A stretch of 64,000 nucleotides of DNA from Proteiniborus sp. MB09-C3 (GTDB lineage Bacteria; Bacillota; Clostridia; Tissierellales; Proteiniboraceae), in assembly GCF_030263895.1 (NCBI RefSeq), contig NZ_CP127161.1, positions 2,046,001 through 2,110,000 on the forward strand, given 5' to 3'. This document shows, one piece after another, positions 7,387-15,513 of the stretch. Both the position numbers and the translations under genes were made by a program. The notes beneath the pieces are model-generated. The model was not told where the DNA came from and made no database searches. It worked only from the letters and a program-made list of their open reading frames with translations. The first letter of the stretch is position 1. Each line of letters opens with the position of its first letter.

Positions 7387-7761
7387 ATGAAAAAAATGGT
7401 TATTTTTGATCCTGCTATGTGCTGTCCAACCGGAGTTTGCGGTCCATCTGTAGACCCAGAATTACTAAGGGTATCTAGGGTAATAAATAGACTGAAGAGA
7501 AACAATGTAGAGGTTGAAAGACACAATCTTACTGGCAATCCACAAATATTTATAGATAACAAGGTAATAAATGAAATATTAAATAAAGAAGGTGTAGAGA
7601 TATTGCCAGTTACTATGGTGGATGGTGTCATAGTGAAAACCAAATCTTATCCAACAGACGAAGAATTCATTAAACTATTAAATATTCCAGCAGATTATCT
7701 AAAATTGACTATAAAAAGAAAGCCACGAAGGGGTTGTGGTTGTAGAGATGGATGCTGCTAA
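7387..7761 (+). CDS. arsD: Arsenical metallochaperone ArsD
   Basis: ArsD hands arsenite to the ArsA ATPase and so raises its affinity. The metal site is visible as Cys12, Cys13 and Cys18 in MCCPTGVCG, and a second cysteine cluster closes the protein (CGCRDGCC, cysteines 117, 119, 123 and 124). The length of 124 residues is normal. It lies 22 bases after arsR with its own GAGGAGTGA ribosome binding site and is followed closely by arsA. Confidence 0.95.
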   Translation: MKKMVIFDPAMCCPTGVCGPSVDPELLRVSRVINRLKRNNVEVERHNLTGNPQIFIDNKVINEILNKEGVEILPVTMVDGVIVKTKSYPTDEEFIKLLNIPADYLKLTIKRKPRRGCGCRDGCC

Positions 7762-7790
7762 AACAAATATTACAAGAAAGAGGAATATCT

Positions 7791-9536
7791 ATGTTTAAGG
7801 AATTTAATCTAAATGATATAAACCTAACTAAATATTTATTTTTTACAGGAAAAGGTGGAGTTGGTAAGACTTCAACAGCATGTGCTATGGCAGTTTCTCT
7901 AGCTGATAAAGGCAAGAAAATAATGCTTGTAAGTACTGATCCAGCTTCAAATCTTCAGGATGTATTTGACACGGAATTAAATAATAAGGGAATTCCTATA
8001 AAAGAAGTTCCTAATTTAGTAGTGGCAAATTTTGAACCAGAAGCAGCCGCTGCTGAATATAGGGAAAGTGTATTAGCACCGTATAGAGGGAAACTGCCAG
8101 AGGCTGTACTCAAAAACATGGAGGAGCAGCTTTCGGGCTCTTGTACAGTTGAAATAGCAGCTTTCAATGAATTTTCTAGTTTCATAACTGATAAAAAAGC
8201 AGAAGCGGAATATGATTATATAATATTTGATACTGCACCTACAGGACATACTTTGAGAATGCTTCAGCTTCCTTCAGCATGGACAAATTTTATCAATGAA
8301 AATGTCCATGGTGCATCGTGTCTAGGACAGCTATCAGGACTTGAGGATAAAAAAGAAATCTATAAAAATGCAGTGAAAAATTTAGCTGATAGAGAGAAGA
8401 CTACACTTATATTAGTATCTAGACCAGAGACCTCAGCACTAAAGGAAGCAGAAAGAGCTTCTAAGGAACTACAAGATATAGGCATAAATAATCAACTATT
8501 AGTGATTAATGGAGTACTCAAGGAGCATGATGATTCACTTTCAAATGCTATTTTTGAAAAACAACAAGAAGCTCTAGAGAAAATACCAAAGTATCTTAAA
8601 GGTGTTGAAACATTTCAAATTCCACTAAGATCTTATAATGTAACGGGGCTAGAAAATGTGAGAGCTTTTCTGACAAACGGCGAAGTTAAGCAAAACTATG
8701 ATGTATCAAATGTCAACAATACACCAGAATTAAAGGATGTAATTGAAGAGCTATACAATACCAATAAAAAGATTATTTTTACAATGGGAAAAGGTGGAGT
8801 AGGTAAGACTACAATAGCAGCTGCTATAGCTTTAGAATTAGCTAAAAAAGGCAAGAATGTGCATTTGACTACAACTGATCCAGCAGCTCATTTGAAATTT
8901 GTTATAGATGAAAGTCATGGTATTACAATAAGTCATATTGATGAAAAAAAGGAATTAGAAAAATATAGGAAAGAAGTATTAAATAAAGCTAGAGAGACAA
9001 TGAGTGATGACGATATTGCATATATTGAAGAGGATTTAAGATCGCCTTGTACTCAAGAAATAGCAGTATTTAGAGCATTTGCAGAAATAGTGGACCATTC
9101 AGAAAATGAAACAGTAGTTATTGATACGGCTCCTACAGGGCATACTTTACTATTGCTGGATTCAACTCAAAGTTACAATAAGGAAATAGAGCGTTCCCAT
9201 GGGGATATTCCAGAGTCTGCAAAAAAACTTCTACCTAAGCTAAGGAATGAAAAGGAAACAGAAGTAATCATAATTACGCTTGCTGAAGCTACCCCTGTTT
9301 ATGAAGCAATGAGATTACAAGAGGATTTAAATAGAGCAGGCATTCACAGCAAATGGTGGGTTATTAATGCAAGCTTCTATTTAGCTAATACAACAAATGA
9401 GATATTAAAAGCAAAGGCAAAGAATGAAATACAATGGATAAATAAAGTAGATGAAATATCAAAAGGAAACTTTGCAGTAATTAAGTGGATTACAGAAGAA
9501 GTGAAGAATGAAAATCTAAGCAAGCTCTTAAAATAG
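7791..9536 (+). CDS. arsA: Arsenite-activated ATPase ArsA
   Basis: ArsA drives arsenite export by the membrane carrier. The 581-residue protein is a tandem repeat of two ATPase halves, with P-loops GKGGVGKT at 20-27 and 333-340 and the signature DTAPTGHT in each half. Cys118 (GSCTVEI), Cys177 (GASCLG) and Cys420 (SPCTQEI) match the three metal-binding cysteines of the Escherichia coli plasmid enzyme. The start is ATG 7791, preceded by AGAAAGAGGA; the frame runs a few codons further up into arsD but without a better site. It stands between arsD and acr3, so here ArsA probably works with an Acr3 carrier. Confidence 0.95.
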   Translation: MFKEFNLNDINLTKYLFFTGKGGVGKTSTACAMAVSLADKGKKIMLVSTDPASNLQDVFDTELNNKGIPIKEVPNLVVANFEPEAAAAEYRESVLAPYRGKLPEAVLKNMEEQLSGSCTVEIAAFNEFSSFITDKKAEAEYDYIIFDTAPTGHTLRMLQLPSAWTNFINENVHGASCLGQLSGLEDKKEIYKNAVKNLADREKTTLILVSRPETSALKEAERASKELQDIGINNQLLVINGVLKEHDDSLSNAIFEKQQEALEKIPKYLKGVETFQIPLRSYNVTGLENVRAFLTNGEVKQNYDVSNVNNTPELKDVIEELYNTNKKIIFTMGKGGVGKTTIAAAIALELAKKGKNVHLTTTDPAAHLKFVIDESHGITISHIDEKKELEKYRKEVLNKARETMSDDDIAYIEEDLRSPCTQEIAVFRAFAEIVDHSENETVVIDTAPTGHTLLLLDSTQSYNKEIERSHGDIPESAKKLLPKLRNEKETEVIIITLAEATPVYEAMRLQEDLNRAGIHSKWWVINASFYLANTTNEILKAKAKNEIQWINKVDEISKGNFAVIKWITEEVKNENLSKLLK

Positions 9537-9547
9537 AGCTTGCTTAG
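9516..9547. repeat. 13-bp inverted repeat at the arsA-acr3 junction
   Basis: CTAAGCAAGCTCT (9516-9528) and its exact complement (9535-9547) frame a 6-base loop; the arsA stop codon lies at the start of the second arm. The next bases are A-rich rather than T-rich, so in the sense direction it looks like an mRNA-processing or stabilising hairpin, not a terminator. Confidence 0.6.
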
Positions 9548-9581
9548 AAAAAAATGATATTAATTAAAGGATGGAACAGAA

Positions 9582-10637
9582 ATGACGAAAGAAAAAGCAC
9601 AATCGGGAATTAGCTTTTTTGAAAAATATCTTACAATATGGGTAGCTATATGCATGATAATAGGAGTATTTATAGGAGTTTATCGACCTAGTATACCAGA
9701 GTTTTTAAGCAGATTTGAATATGCAAGTGTGTCCATACCAGTGGCAATTTTAATATGGCTAATGATATATCCTATGATGCTGAAAGTAGATTTCAGTAGT
9801 ATAAAAAAAGTCGGAGAAAATCCAAAGGGACTTATTATTACATGGGTTACCAATTGGTTAATTAAACCGTTTACCATGTATGCATTAGCACTATTTTTTT
9901 TCAATGTAGTATTTAAAAAAATTATTCCCTTAGAGTTAGCAAAAGACTATCTAAAAGGAGCTGTGCTTTTAGGTGCAGCACCTTGTACAGCAATGGTTTT
10001 TGTTTGGAGTCATTTAACTAAAGGCAGTCCAGCATATACCCTAGTTCAAGTTGCCACAAATGACCTTATAATTTTAGTTGGATTTGTTCCTATAGTTGCA
10101 TTTTTGCTAGGTATGAGCAATATATCAATACCCTGGAAAACCTTATTTCTATCAGTTACCCTATTTGTAGTTATACCTCTAGCAGCCGGTTGGATATCGA
10201 GGGTATTAATAACGAAAAATAAAGGCTTAGAGTACTTTGAAAAGACCTTTATTCCGAAGTTTAGCAATGTTACAATAATAGGACTTCTGTTAACTTTAAT
10301 AATAATATTCTCTTTCCAAGGTCAAATAATAGTTGATAATCCGCTAAACATAGTTCTCATAGCAGTGCCGTTAATAATTCAAACATTTCTTATATTTTTT
10401 ATTGCATACATTTGGGCAAAGGCATGGAAATTACCTCATAGTGTAGCAGCACCCGCTGGAATGATTGGAGCCTCAAATTTCTTTGAGCTTGCCGTAGCAG
10501 TTGCCATATCACTATTTGGATTAAATTCTGGAGCTGCATTAGCAACTGTAGTAGGTGTGCTTGTTGAAGTTCCTGTAATGTTGACTCTAGTGAAAATTGC
10601 AAACAATACTAGATCTTGGTTCAGTGCAGACAAATAG
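9582..10637 (+). CDS. acr3: Arsenite efflux permease Acr3
   Basis: Acr3 exports arsenite across the cell membrane. The 351-residue protein has about ten hydrophobic spans. The family's essential cysteine is present at residue 135 in the motif GAAPCTAMVFVW, and the conserved block GASNFFELAVA is present near the C-terminus. The start is ATG 9582 after AAAGGATGGAAC. It follows arsA by 45 bases that hold an inverted repeat, and overlaps nothing. This is the Acr3 (ARR1) type rather than the ArsB type of carrier. Confidence 0.94.
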   Translation: MTKEKAQSGISFFEKYLTIWVAICMIIGVFIGVYRPSIPEFLSRFEYASVSIPVAILIWLMIYPMMLKVDFSSIKKVGENPKGLIITWVTNWLIKPFTMYALALFFFNVVFKKIIPLELAKDYLKGAVLLGAAPCTAMVFVWSHLTKGSPAYTLVQVATNDLIILVGFVPIVAFLLGMSNISIPWKTLFLSVTLFVVIPLAAGWISRVLITKNKGLEYFEKTFIPKFSNVTIIGLLLTLIIIFSFQGQIIVDNPLNIVLIAVPLIIQTFLIFFIAYIWAKAWKLPHSVAAPAGMIGASNFFELAVAVAISLFGLNSGAALATVVGVLVEVPVMLTLVKIANNTRSWFSADK

Positions 10638-10656
10638 ATTGACAAGGAGCAAAAAA

Positions 10657-11058
10657 ATGAAGAAGAAAGTTGCTTTTATATGCGTTCATAATTCATGCCG
10701 CTCTCAAATGGCAGAAGGATGGGCAAAAAAATTAGGCAGTGATGTACTGGAAGTATATTCAGCTGGAACAGAAAACTATCCGGAAGTAAAGCCATTAGCC
10801 ATCCATGTAATGGGAGAAGCAGGAGTGGATATGAGTACACATTATCCAAAGCTATTGAAAGACATTCCAGAAGAAGTAGATTATCTTATTACAATGGGAT
10901 GTAATGTAGTGTGTCCATATGTACCATGTAGTCATAGTGAAGATTGGGGCATAACAGACCCATTAGGTGGTCCAATAGAAGACTACAGGAAAACTAGAGA
11001 TATCATAAAGGAAAAAGTTGAAAAATTAATTAAAAAGGTGGAAAATAGCAATAGCTAG
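10657..11058 (+). CDS. arsC: Arsenate reductase ArsC, low-molecular-weight phosphatase type
   Basis: This 133-residue enzyme reduces arsenate to arsenite so that Acr3 can export it. The catalytic loop CVHNSCR (Cys9 to Arg15) is the CX5R loop of the thioredoxin-coupled group. The relay cysteines lie in GCNVVCPYVPC as Cys82, Cys86 and Cys91; the spacing differs from the staphylococcal enzyme, which uses 82 and 89. The conserved DWGITDP follows. The start is ATG 10657 with ribosome binding site AAGGAG; the frame extends upstream into acr3 without a site. It is the last gene of the ars operon. Confidence 0.94.
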   Translation: MKKKVAFICVHNSCRSQMAEGWAKKLGSDVLEVYSAGTENYPEVKPLAIHVMGEAGVDMSTHYPKLLKDIPEEVDYLITMGCNVVCPYVPCSHSEDWGITDPLGGPIEDYRKTRDIIKEKVEKLIKKVENSNS

Positions 11059-11222
11059 ATGATAATAAAAAATTTGAAATAACAAGCAAAATTGGACTGC
11101 TTTTATATTTATATCAGATATTGCAATATTTAGATACAAAGAACAGGCAAGAATATTGTTGTTTTTGCAAATACTATATATGCTGAATTATATAGCATAC
11201 CAAAACTGAAAGGAGAGATTAT

Positions 11223-11696
11223 ATGAAATACACCAAGTTAAAAAAAGTTCTCATTAGCAGCTTGTTGTCAGGAAGTATAATGTTATCAGTAGGTACGGTA
11301 GCAGCTAATTCCAGCAATTTTGGTAATGTTAAATATTGTGCACAATATGGTATAGAATTATTACAAGATGATACGAAAGCAAATCAAGAAAATATTTTGA
11401 AGCCTAAGATGCATAAATCAGGAGAGAAATTCTCTAATGCATTAAACAGCTTAGTAGAAAAAAAGATTATTACAAAAGATAAGGCTGAAGAAATAAAATC
11501 TTATATGAAAAAGAATAAGGAAGAAAGAAAAGAAGTTCATGACAAAATTAAAAGTATGAAAGAGGAAGAAAGAAAAGAGTATTTCAAAAATAATAAAAAG
11601 GAAAGAAAAAGTGTCATTGATAAGATGATAGAGGATAGCGTTATAACAAAAGAACAAGGTATGGAACTTAGAAAAGCTATAAAGGAGTGTAAATAA
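11223..11696 (+). CDS. Secreted, highly charged helical protein (DUF2680-like)
   Basis: The 157-residue product starts with a signal peptide (basic residues, then VLISSLLSGSIMLSVG, and a likely cleavage after TVAA). The mature part is dominated by lysine and glutamate, with predicted long helices, and contains the phrases VEKKIITKDKAEEIKSYM and IEDSVITKEQGMELRKAI. These two look like degenerate copies of one unit and resemble the DUF2680 type of repeat found in clostridial secreted proteins. Function is unknown. It has its own ribosome binding site (AAAGGAGAG) and follows the ars operon by 164 bases, so a link to arsenic is not shown. Confidence 0.65.
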   Translation: MKYTKLKKVLISSLLSGSIMLSVGTVAANSSNFGNVKYCAQYGIELLQDDTKANQENILKPKMHKSGEKFSNALNSLVEKKIITKDKAEEIKSYMKKNKEERKEVHDKIKSMKEEERKEYFKNNKKERKSVIDKMIEDSVITKEQGMELRKAIKECK

Positions 11697-11733
11697 TAGA
11701 AGAGTCTAGAAAACACTCATTAAAAAGCTTTTG

Positions 11734-11770
11734 CCTTAGCTCTAATTAAACATAGAGCTAAGGTTTTTTT
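11734..11770 (+). terminator. Rho-independent terminator, shared by convergent genes
   Basis: CCTTAGCTCTA (11734-11744) pairs with TAGAGCTAAGG (11753-11763), followed by seven T. It ends the secreted-protein gene and touches the end of sspH on the other strand. Confidence 0.85.
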
Positions 11771-11948
11771 AATGCTCTACTAAATTTATGATAGATACTT
11801 CATCAATTTTATTTGACTGATTGAAGAAGCGAATTTTAGCTGTATTATTATCTTCATTTACTGATTCGATATAAACAGGAATACCATTGAAAGTCACATT
11901 AATCATATTTGGAGAATTAAAGATTTCTTTCGCGCGTTTATTATTCAT
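11769..11948 (-). CDS. sspH: Small acid-soluble spore protein, H type
   Basis: SspH-type proteins are made in the forespore and remain in the spore core. The 59-residue product matches the family pattern from end to end: RAKEIFNSPNMINVTFNGIP, then VYIESV and a charged tail. The start is ATG 11948, which has a strong CAAGGAGG ribosome binding site; the frame extends upstream but without a site. It is a lone gene convergent with the secreted-protein gene. It supports a spore-forming host. Confidence 0.9.
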   Translation of the reverse strand: MNNKRAKEIFNSPNMINVTFNGIPVYIESVNEDNNTAKIRFFNQSNKIDEVSIINLVEH

Positions 11949-12123
11949 GAAAAAAACCTCCTTGAGAATAATATGTAAATATATTATCTGCTTTAAGGCT
12001 AATATTAATTCTTTATTATGGATAGAATTAAAGGAATACTCAGGTCGTAAAGCTATCATAACAGGAGTTCTTGGTTTAGCAATTTAGGAGTTGTTTTTCC
12101 TGAATATGAAGCAAACGGAATGT

Positions 12124-12245
12124 CAGACTTTGTGTAAACTGTCACCCTGAGCGAAGTGAATGGGTCTCTAATAGTTTCAAATACGGATTCTTCACTGCGT
12201 TCAGAATGACAAAACTTATAGAATGTGAATTTTTACATAGTTTGG
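12124..12245. repeat. MITE-like interspersed repeat, copy 2 (inverted relative to copy 1)
   Basis: The reverse complement of this stretch matches copy 1 (3141-3261) across its whole length, including GTCATTCTGAACGCAGTGAA and TTCGCTCAGGGTGACAGTTT. The ends form imperfect terminal repeats (CAGACTTTGTGTAAA and TTTTTACATAGTTTGG). No coding potential. The rest of the 12060-12430 gap holds only a likely promoter (TATAAT near 12394) for the next gene. Confidence 0.8.
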
Positions 12246-12430
12246 CGTGGAAGCTGAAATTGATTAACATGTCTGTGTCCTAGTCTTCTATATTTACCAT
12301 AGAAGATGCTTATGAGAAAAACTAAAGAAATAGAGAAACCCAATTTGATGGATATTATTAGTGCATGATAGAATTCGTATAGGAAGGTAGACTTTATAAT
12401 ATTAATTCAAATAGCATAGGGAGTGGACAT

Positions 12431-13204
12431 ATGGGTGATATTATACTTTCAACAGCAGCATTTTGTCTATGGGATATTGAACCAATAGAAAAACTTAAAA
12501 TAACTAAGGATTTAAAGTTTAATGATATACAGATAGCTTTAAGTACAGAGAAAATGCTGCGTAACTTTTTAGAATATCTAAATAATTCCTTGGAAATTGA
12601 TTCATTTCAAAAGATTTCAATCCATGCTCCGTGGTGTGGTGTAACTTATGGAGAAAATGACAAAACTGAGCGAATACTAGAATACCTTTTAAAGGTTTCA
12701 AATATAATTAACATAGATATAATATTGTTTAGAGTTGACTGCATAAGAGATATAAATCCAATAATAAAATCAGGTTTACCTATATGTCTTGAAAATTCAA
12801 ATAAAAAAGGTTGTTGGAGAAAGTTTAGGAGTATAGCTGAAAAACATGATTTCCCTTTGGCACTAAATATCAATAGAGCATTGCGAGGGGACGATTACTT
12901 AGATGACTTTATTGCTGAATATGGGTCTAGAATAGAAAGGATTTTAATTAGCGGATATGATTCTAATAATGGAAGAATGCCGCTATTATTAGCAAAACAG
13001 CTCCATTTACTAGAAAAAATAAAAGAAATTAAAGCGCCTTTAGTTTTAGATGGTCTTTTTGAACCGGGTGATAGGGAGGGTATAATTAAAGAGAGATATT
13101 TAGTTAAAGAATATATAAAGCATATTAATGATAACGAATCTCCAGATATTACAATGCGGAATGATTTATTTAGTGATGCTCTGAAAGAACCTTGGGATAA
13201 CTGA
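12431..13204 (+). CDS. TIM-barrel protein, xylose-isomerase/AP-endonuclease-like
   Basis: The 257-residue protein looks like a divergent member of the sugar phosphate isomerase/epimerase-like barrel group. Supporting segments are ISIHAPWCG early on, LPICLENSNKKG in the middle and APLVLDGLFEPG towards the end, which fall where the barrel's metal-binding strands normally lie. The classical set of metal ligands is not complete by eye, so enzymatic activity is uncertain. The start is ATG 12431 with GGGAGTGG ahead of it. It is a single-gene unit with no informative neighbours. Confidence 0.5.
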   Translation: MGDIILSTAAFCLWDIEPIEKLKITKDLKFNDIQIALSTEKMLRNFLEYLNNSLEIDSFQKISIHAPWCGVTYGENDKTERILEYLLKVSNIINIDIILFRVDCIRDINPIIKSGLPICLENSNKKGCWRKFRSIAEKHDFPLALNINRALRGDDYLDDFIAEYGSRIERILISGYDSNNGRMPLLLAKQLHLLEKIKEIKAPLVLDGLFEPGDREGIIKERYLVKEYIKHINDNESPDITMRNDLFSDALKEPWDN

Positions 13205-13282
13205 CTATTGATATTAATGAAAAACTAGTTTCTGATACAGCAGCAGCTCTAAATTCTTAGGAATTTCAAAGAAGCTATATTA

Positions 13283-13336
13283 TATAGCCAATTAACAAGC
13301 AAAAAGAAAGATTTTTTGCTTGTTAATTGGCTATCT
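13283..13336. terminator. Long perfect hairpin, probable terminator
   Basis: Arms of about 20 bases (ATAGCCAATTAACAAGC and its complement TTGTTAATTGGCTAT) are joined through A-rich and T-rich stretches, giving one of the longest hairpins in the window. It lies 80 bases after the TIM-barrel gene. Confidence 0.65.
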
Positions 13337-13442
13337 TTATAAAGATATCAAAATGATAGGTCTGCGATTTTTCATATTATGGTAAAGCAGATGTGCTTAT
13401 GATAAATAGGGATTGATATAGATAATTTAGAAAAGGAGACTA

Positions 13443-13535
13443 ATGATATTGAAATGGACAGAAGTGAGAGAAAATCGTCCTGATAAATGGGTATTGTTTG
13501 AAGCTACAGAATCATATTCAAAAGATGGGAGGTAA
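13443..13535 (+). pseudogene. Short ORF, probable 5' remnant of a larger gene (30 aa)
   Basis: ATG 13443 has a good AAAAGGAGAC ribosome binding site and encodes MILKWTEVRENRPDKWVLFE, then ten more residues to a TAA. The pattern KW-x-E-x-R-x-x-x-P-x-x-W is typical of the very N-terminus of small clostridial proteins of about 110 residues, so this may be the surviving head of a truncated gene. The following 120 bases show no continuation in another frame. It could also be a true small peptide. Confidence 0.4.
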
Positions 13536-13590
13536 TATATTTAGATTATATTATTTTCTCCTAGGGGTTAAATTTTGAAGATTGTAATTA

Positions 13591-13619
13591 TTGACATATA
13601 TCGGCAATAATGTTACAAT
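13591..13619 (+). promoter_or_regulatory. Sigma-A type promoter of the padR operon
   Basis: A perfect TTGACA (13591-13596) and TACAAT (13614-13619) are 17 bases apart. Just downstream, ACCTGATTAGGT (13627-13638) is an inverted repeat placed where a self-repressing PadR protein could bind. Confidence 0.7.
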
Positions 13620-13653
13620 ATATCTAACCTGATTAGGTATCGGAGGAGATGAA

Positions 13654-13986
13654 TTGAGTTATTCAAGCGAAATTTTGAGAGGAAATACAGAAACCATTAT
13701 TTTAGCCATTCTCATGGAAAAAGATTCTTACGGTTATGAAATTATGAAAACCATCATAGAACGTGGAAAAGGATTAATAGATATAAAAGATGCCACTATC
13801 TATACTGCCTTTAAGCGTATGGAAAAGGATAAATGGATTGAAAGTTATTGGGGAAATGAAGAAAGTGGCGCAAGAAGGAAATATTATAGAATTACCTCAG
13901 AAGGTAGGGCAACATATATTCAGAAAGTCAATGAATGGAAAGAAGTAACTATAATTATGAATAATTTGATTGGGAGTGGATTATAA
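13654..13986 (+). CDS. PadR-family transcriptional regulator
   Basis: PadR proteins are winged-helix repressors, often controlling membrane or efflux proteins. The 110-residue product shows the family hallmarks: LRGNTETIILAILMEKDSYG at the start, then the IKDATIYTAFKRMEKDKWI recognition region and the wing (RRKYYRITSEGR). It is the short PadR-s1 type with little C-terminal dimer domain. The start is TTG 13654 with CGGAGGAG six bases before. It overlaps the next gene by one base, so the two are made together. Confidence 0.9.
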   Translation: MSYSSEILRGNTETIILAILMEKDSYGYEIMKTIIERGKGLIDIKDATIYTAFKRMEKDKWIESYWGNEESGARRKYYRITSEGRATYIQKVNEWKEVTIIMNNLIGSGL

Positions 13987-14786
13987 TGGAGGAAAAATTA
14001 AGAAAATATATAAATAGAAAGTTTTTACTATATCCCAAAACAAAAGAGATCATAGAAGTCCGTGATGAGCTATATTCCATAATGATAGATAAGTATAATG
14101 ATTGTTTTAAATTAGGGGTTACGCAGGAGGAGGCTTATAAGAGAGCGACTGAAATGATGATTGATTATAAGGACGCTATTAGAGAAGTGGAAAAAGGTAG
14201 CTCTCTTGGAGCTTTTAAAAAAATCCTTATTAATATAGACTCATTTACCACATTTTATTTCATTACACTAACATGCATATATTTTTTTGTAAGTGTGATT
14301 ATTCTAAAATCCTTTAAGAAAACATGGTTAATAACTGTAGGTGGATCCTTTATATATTTAACATATTTTTCAATAAGCTTATACAAATACGCTAAATTAT
14401 TTAATTTCAAAACACTTGGCAGATGGGGGTTAGCATTTATTTATATTAGCTTAATACCATTAGTCTATGTATTTCCATCATTATATTTATCTATAGTACA
14501 TTCAAAAAATATATGGAGTCATAGTTGGCTAGTAGTTATAATTATAGTGTTTTTCTACATAATAACAGATTATATAGTAAATAGAAAGCATATATCAATT
14601 GTAGAAAGAGATATTTTGATTTTTGTTTCAGGATTTTTATTAACAACATTTTTATATTTATTTATATCAATGAAGTTTAGCATTTGGAGTATTGCTTGGA
14701 TTTTATATGTGTTTTATTTATCATTGATATCAATGATATTCTACATTGGTAGAAATAAAAGAAGGGATCAAAAAGAGAGGTGTTAA
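13986..14786 (+). CDS. Membrane protein with cytosolic N-terminal domain (PadR partner)
   Basis: The first 75 residues are soluble and helical (KYINRKFLLYPKTKEII, then LGVTQEEAYKRATEMM), like the domain found in DUF1700-type or permease-prefix proteins that are encoded with PadR regulators. After it come about six hydrophobic spans (from residue 83 to the end) and a basic tail. The start ATG overlaps the padR stop (TAATG), showing translational coupling. Such pairs often act in envelope stress responses, but the function here is unknown. Length 266 residues. Confidence 0.65.
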   Translation: MEEKLRKYINRKFLLYPKTKEIIEVRDELYSIMIDKYNDCFKLGVTQEEAYKRATEMMIDYKDAIREVEKGSSLGAFKKILINIDSFTTFYFITLTCIYFFVSVIILKSFKKTWLITVGGSFIYLTYFSISLYKYAKLFNFKTLGRWGLAFIYISLIPLVYVFPSLYLSIVHSKNIWSHSWLVVIIIVFFYIITDYIVNRKHISIVERDILIFVSGFLLTTFLYLFISMKFSIWSIAWILYVFYLSLISMIFYIGRNKRRDQKERC

Positions 14787-14788
14787 TT

Positions 14789-15478
14789 ATGAGGCTTATA
14801 GATATTTGCGTTTTTGGAGATTCTATTGGAAAAGGTATAGTACTACAGCCTGAAACCAGTCGATATAAAGTAGTTAAAATAAATTTCGAGAAAATATTTG
14901 GATTAGAAGAAATAAATATTAAGAACTATTCTATGTTTGGATGCACTGTTTCAAAGGGTTTATCAAAAATTAAGAGACATGCAACTGAACTTATGAAGTA
15001 TAAAAGTATTTTTTTAGAATTAGGAGGTAATGATTGTGACTTTAATTGGAATGAAATAGCAGAGAATCCAGAAAAAGAACACCTTCCTAAAACACCAATC
15101 ATTGAATTTAGAAGATTATATGAGAACTTAATTGAAGAAATACGCAGCAACGGTGGTAGTCCAATAATGATTAATCTCCCTCCTCTTGATCCTAAGAGAT
15201 ATTTTAATTGGATTTCTAAAAACCTAAATAAAAAGGCCATATTACAATGGCTTGGGGATATTAATATGATTTATCGATGGCAAGAAATGTATAATGTAGA
15301 GGTTATGCTATTGGCAAGTAAAATGGACGTCCCAATAATCGATATACGTTCTGCATTTTTGAAAAATAATAATTATAGTGATTTCTTATGTTATGATGGT
15401 ATTCATCCAAATGATGATGGGTATGAACTAATCTATAAGACTATTGGAGAGCAGTACATGTTTACTGTTGGGTATTAA
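14789..15478 (+). CDS. SGNH/GDSL-type esterase or hydrolase
   Basis: The 229-residue enzyme has the family blocks in order: GDS at residues 10-12 with the nucleophilic serine, GGND at about 79-82, and DGIHPN near the C-terminus with the catalytic Asp and His. There is no signal peptide, so it is probably cytoplasmic. The substrate (acyl ester, lipid or sugar ester) cannot be read from sequence. I chose ATG 14789 because GAGAGG lies eight bases upstream; a GTG at 14780 is inside that site. It follows the membrane gene by two bases and belongs to the padR operon. Confidence 0.85.
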   Translation: MRLIDICVFGDSIGKGIVLQPETSRYKVVKINFEKIFGLEEINIKNYSMFGCTVSKGLSKIKRHATELMKYKSIFLELGGNDCDFNWNEIAENPEKEHLPKTPIIEFRRLYENLIEEIRSNGGSPIMINLPPLDPKRYFNWISKNLNKKAILQWLGDINMIYRWQEMYNVEVMLLASKMDVPIIDIRSAFLKNNNYSDFLCYDGIHPNDDGYELIYKTIGEQYMFTVGY

Positions 15479-15513
15479 AATTAACAATTATAATTATGTA
15501 AGGGGTGCTAAAT

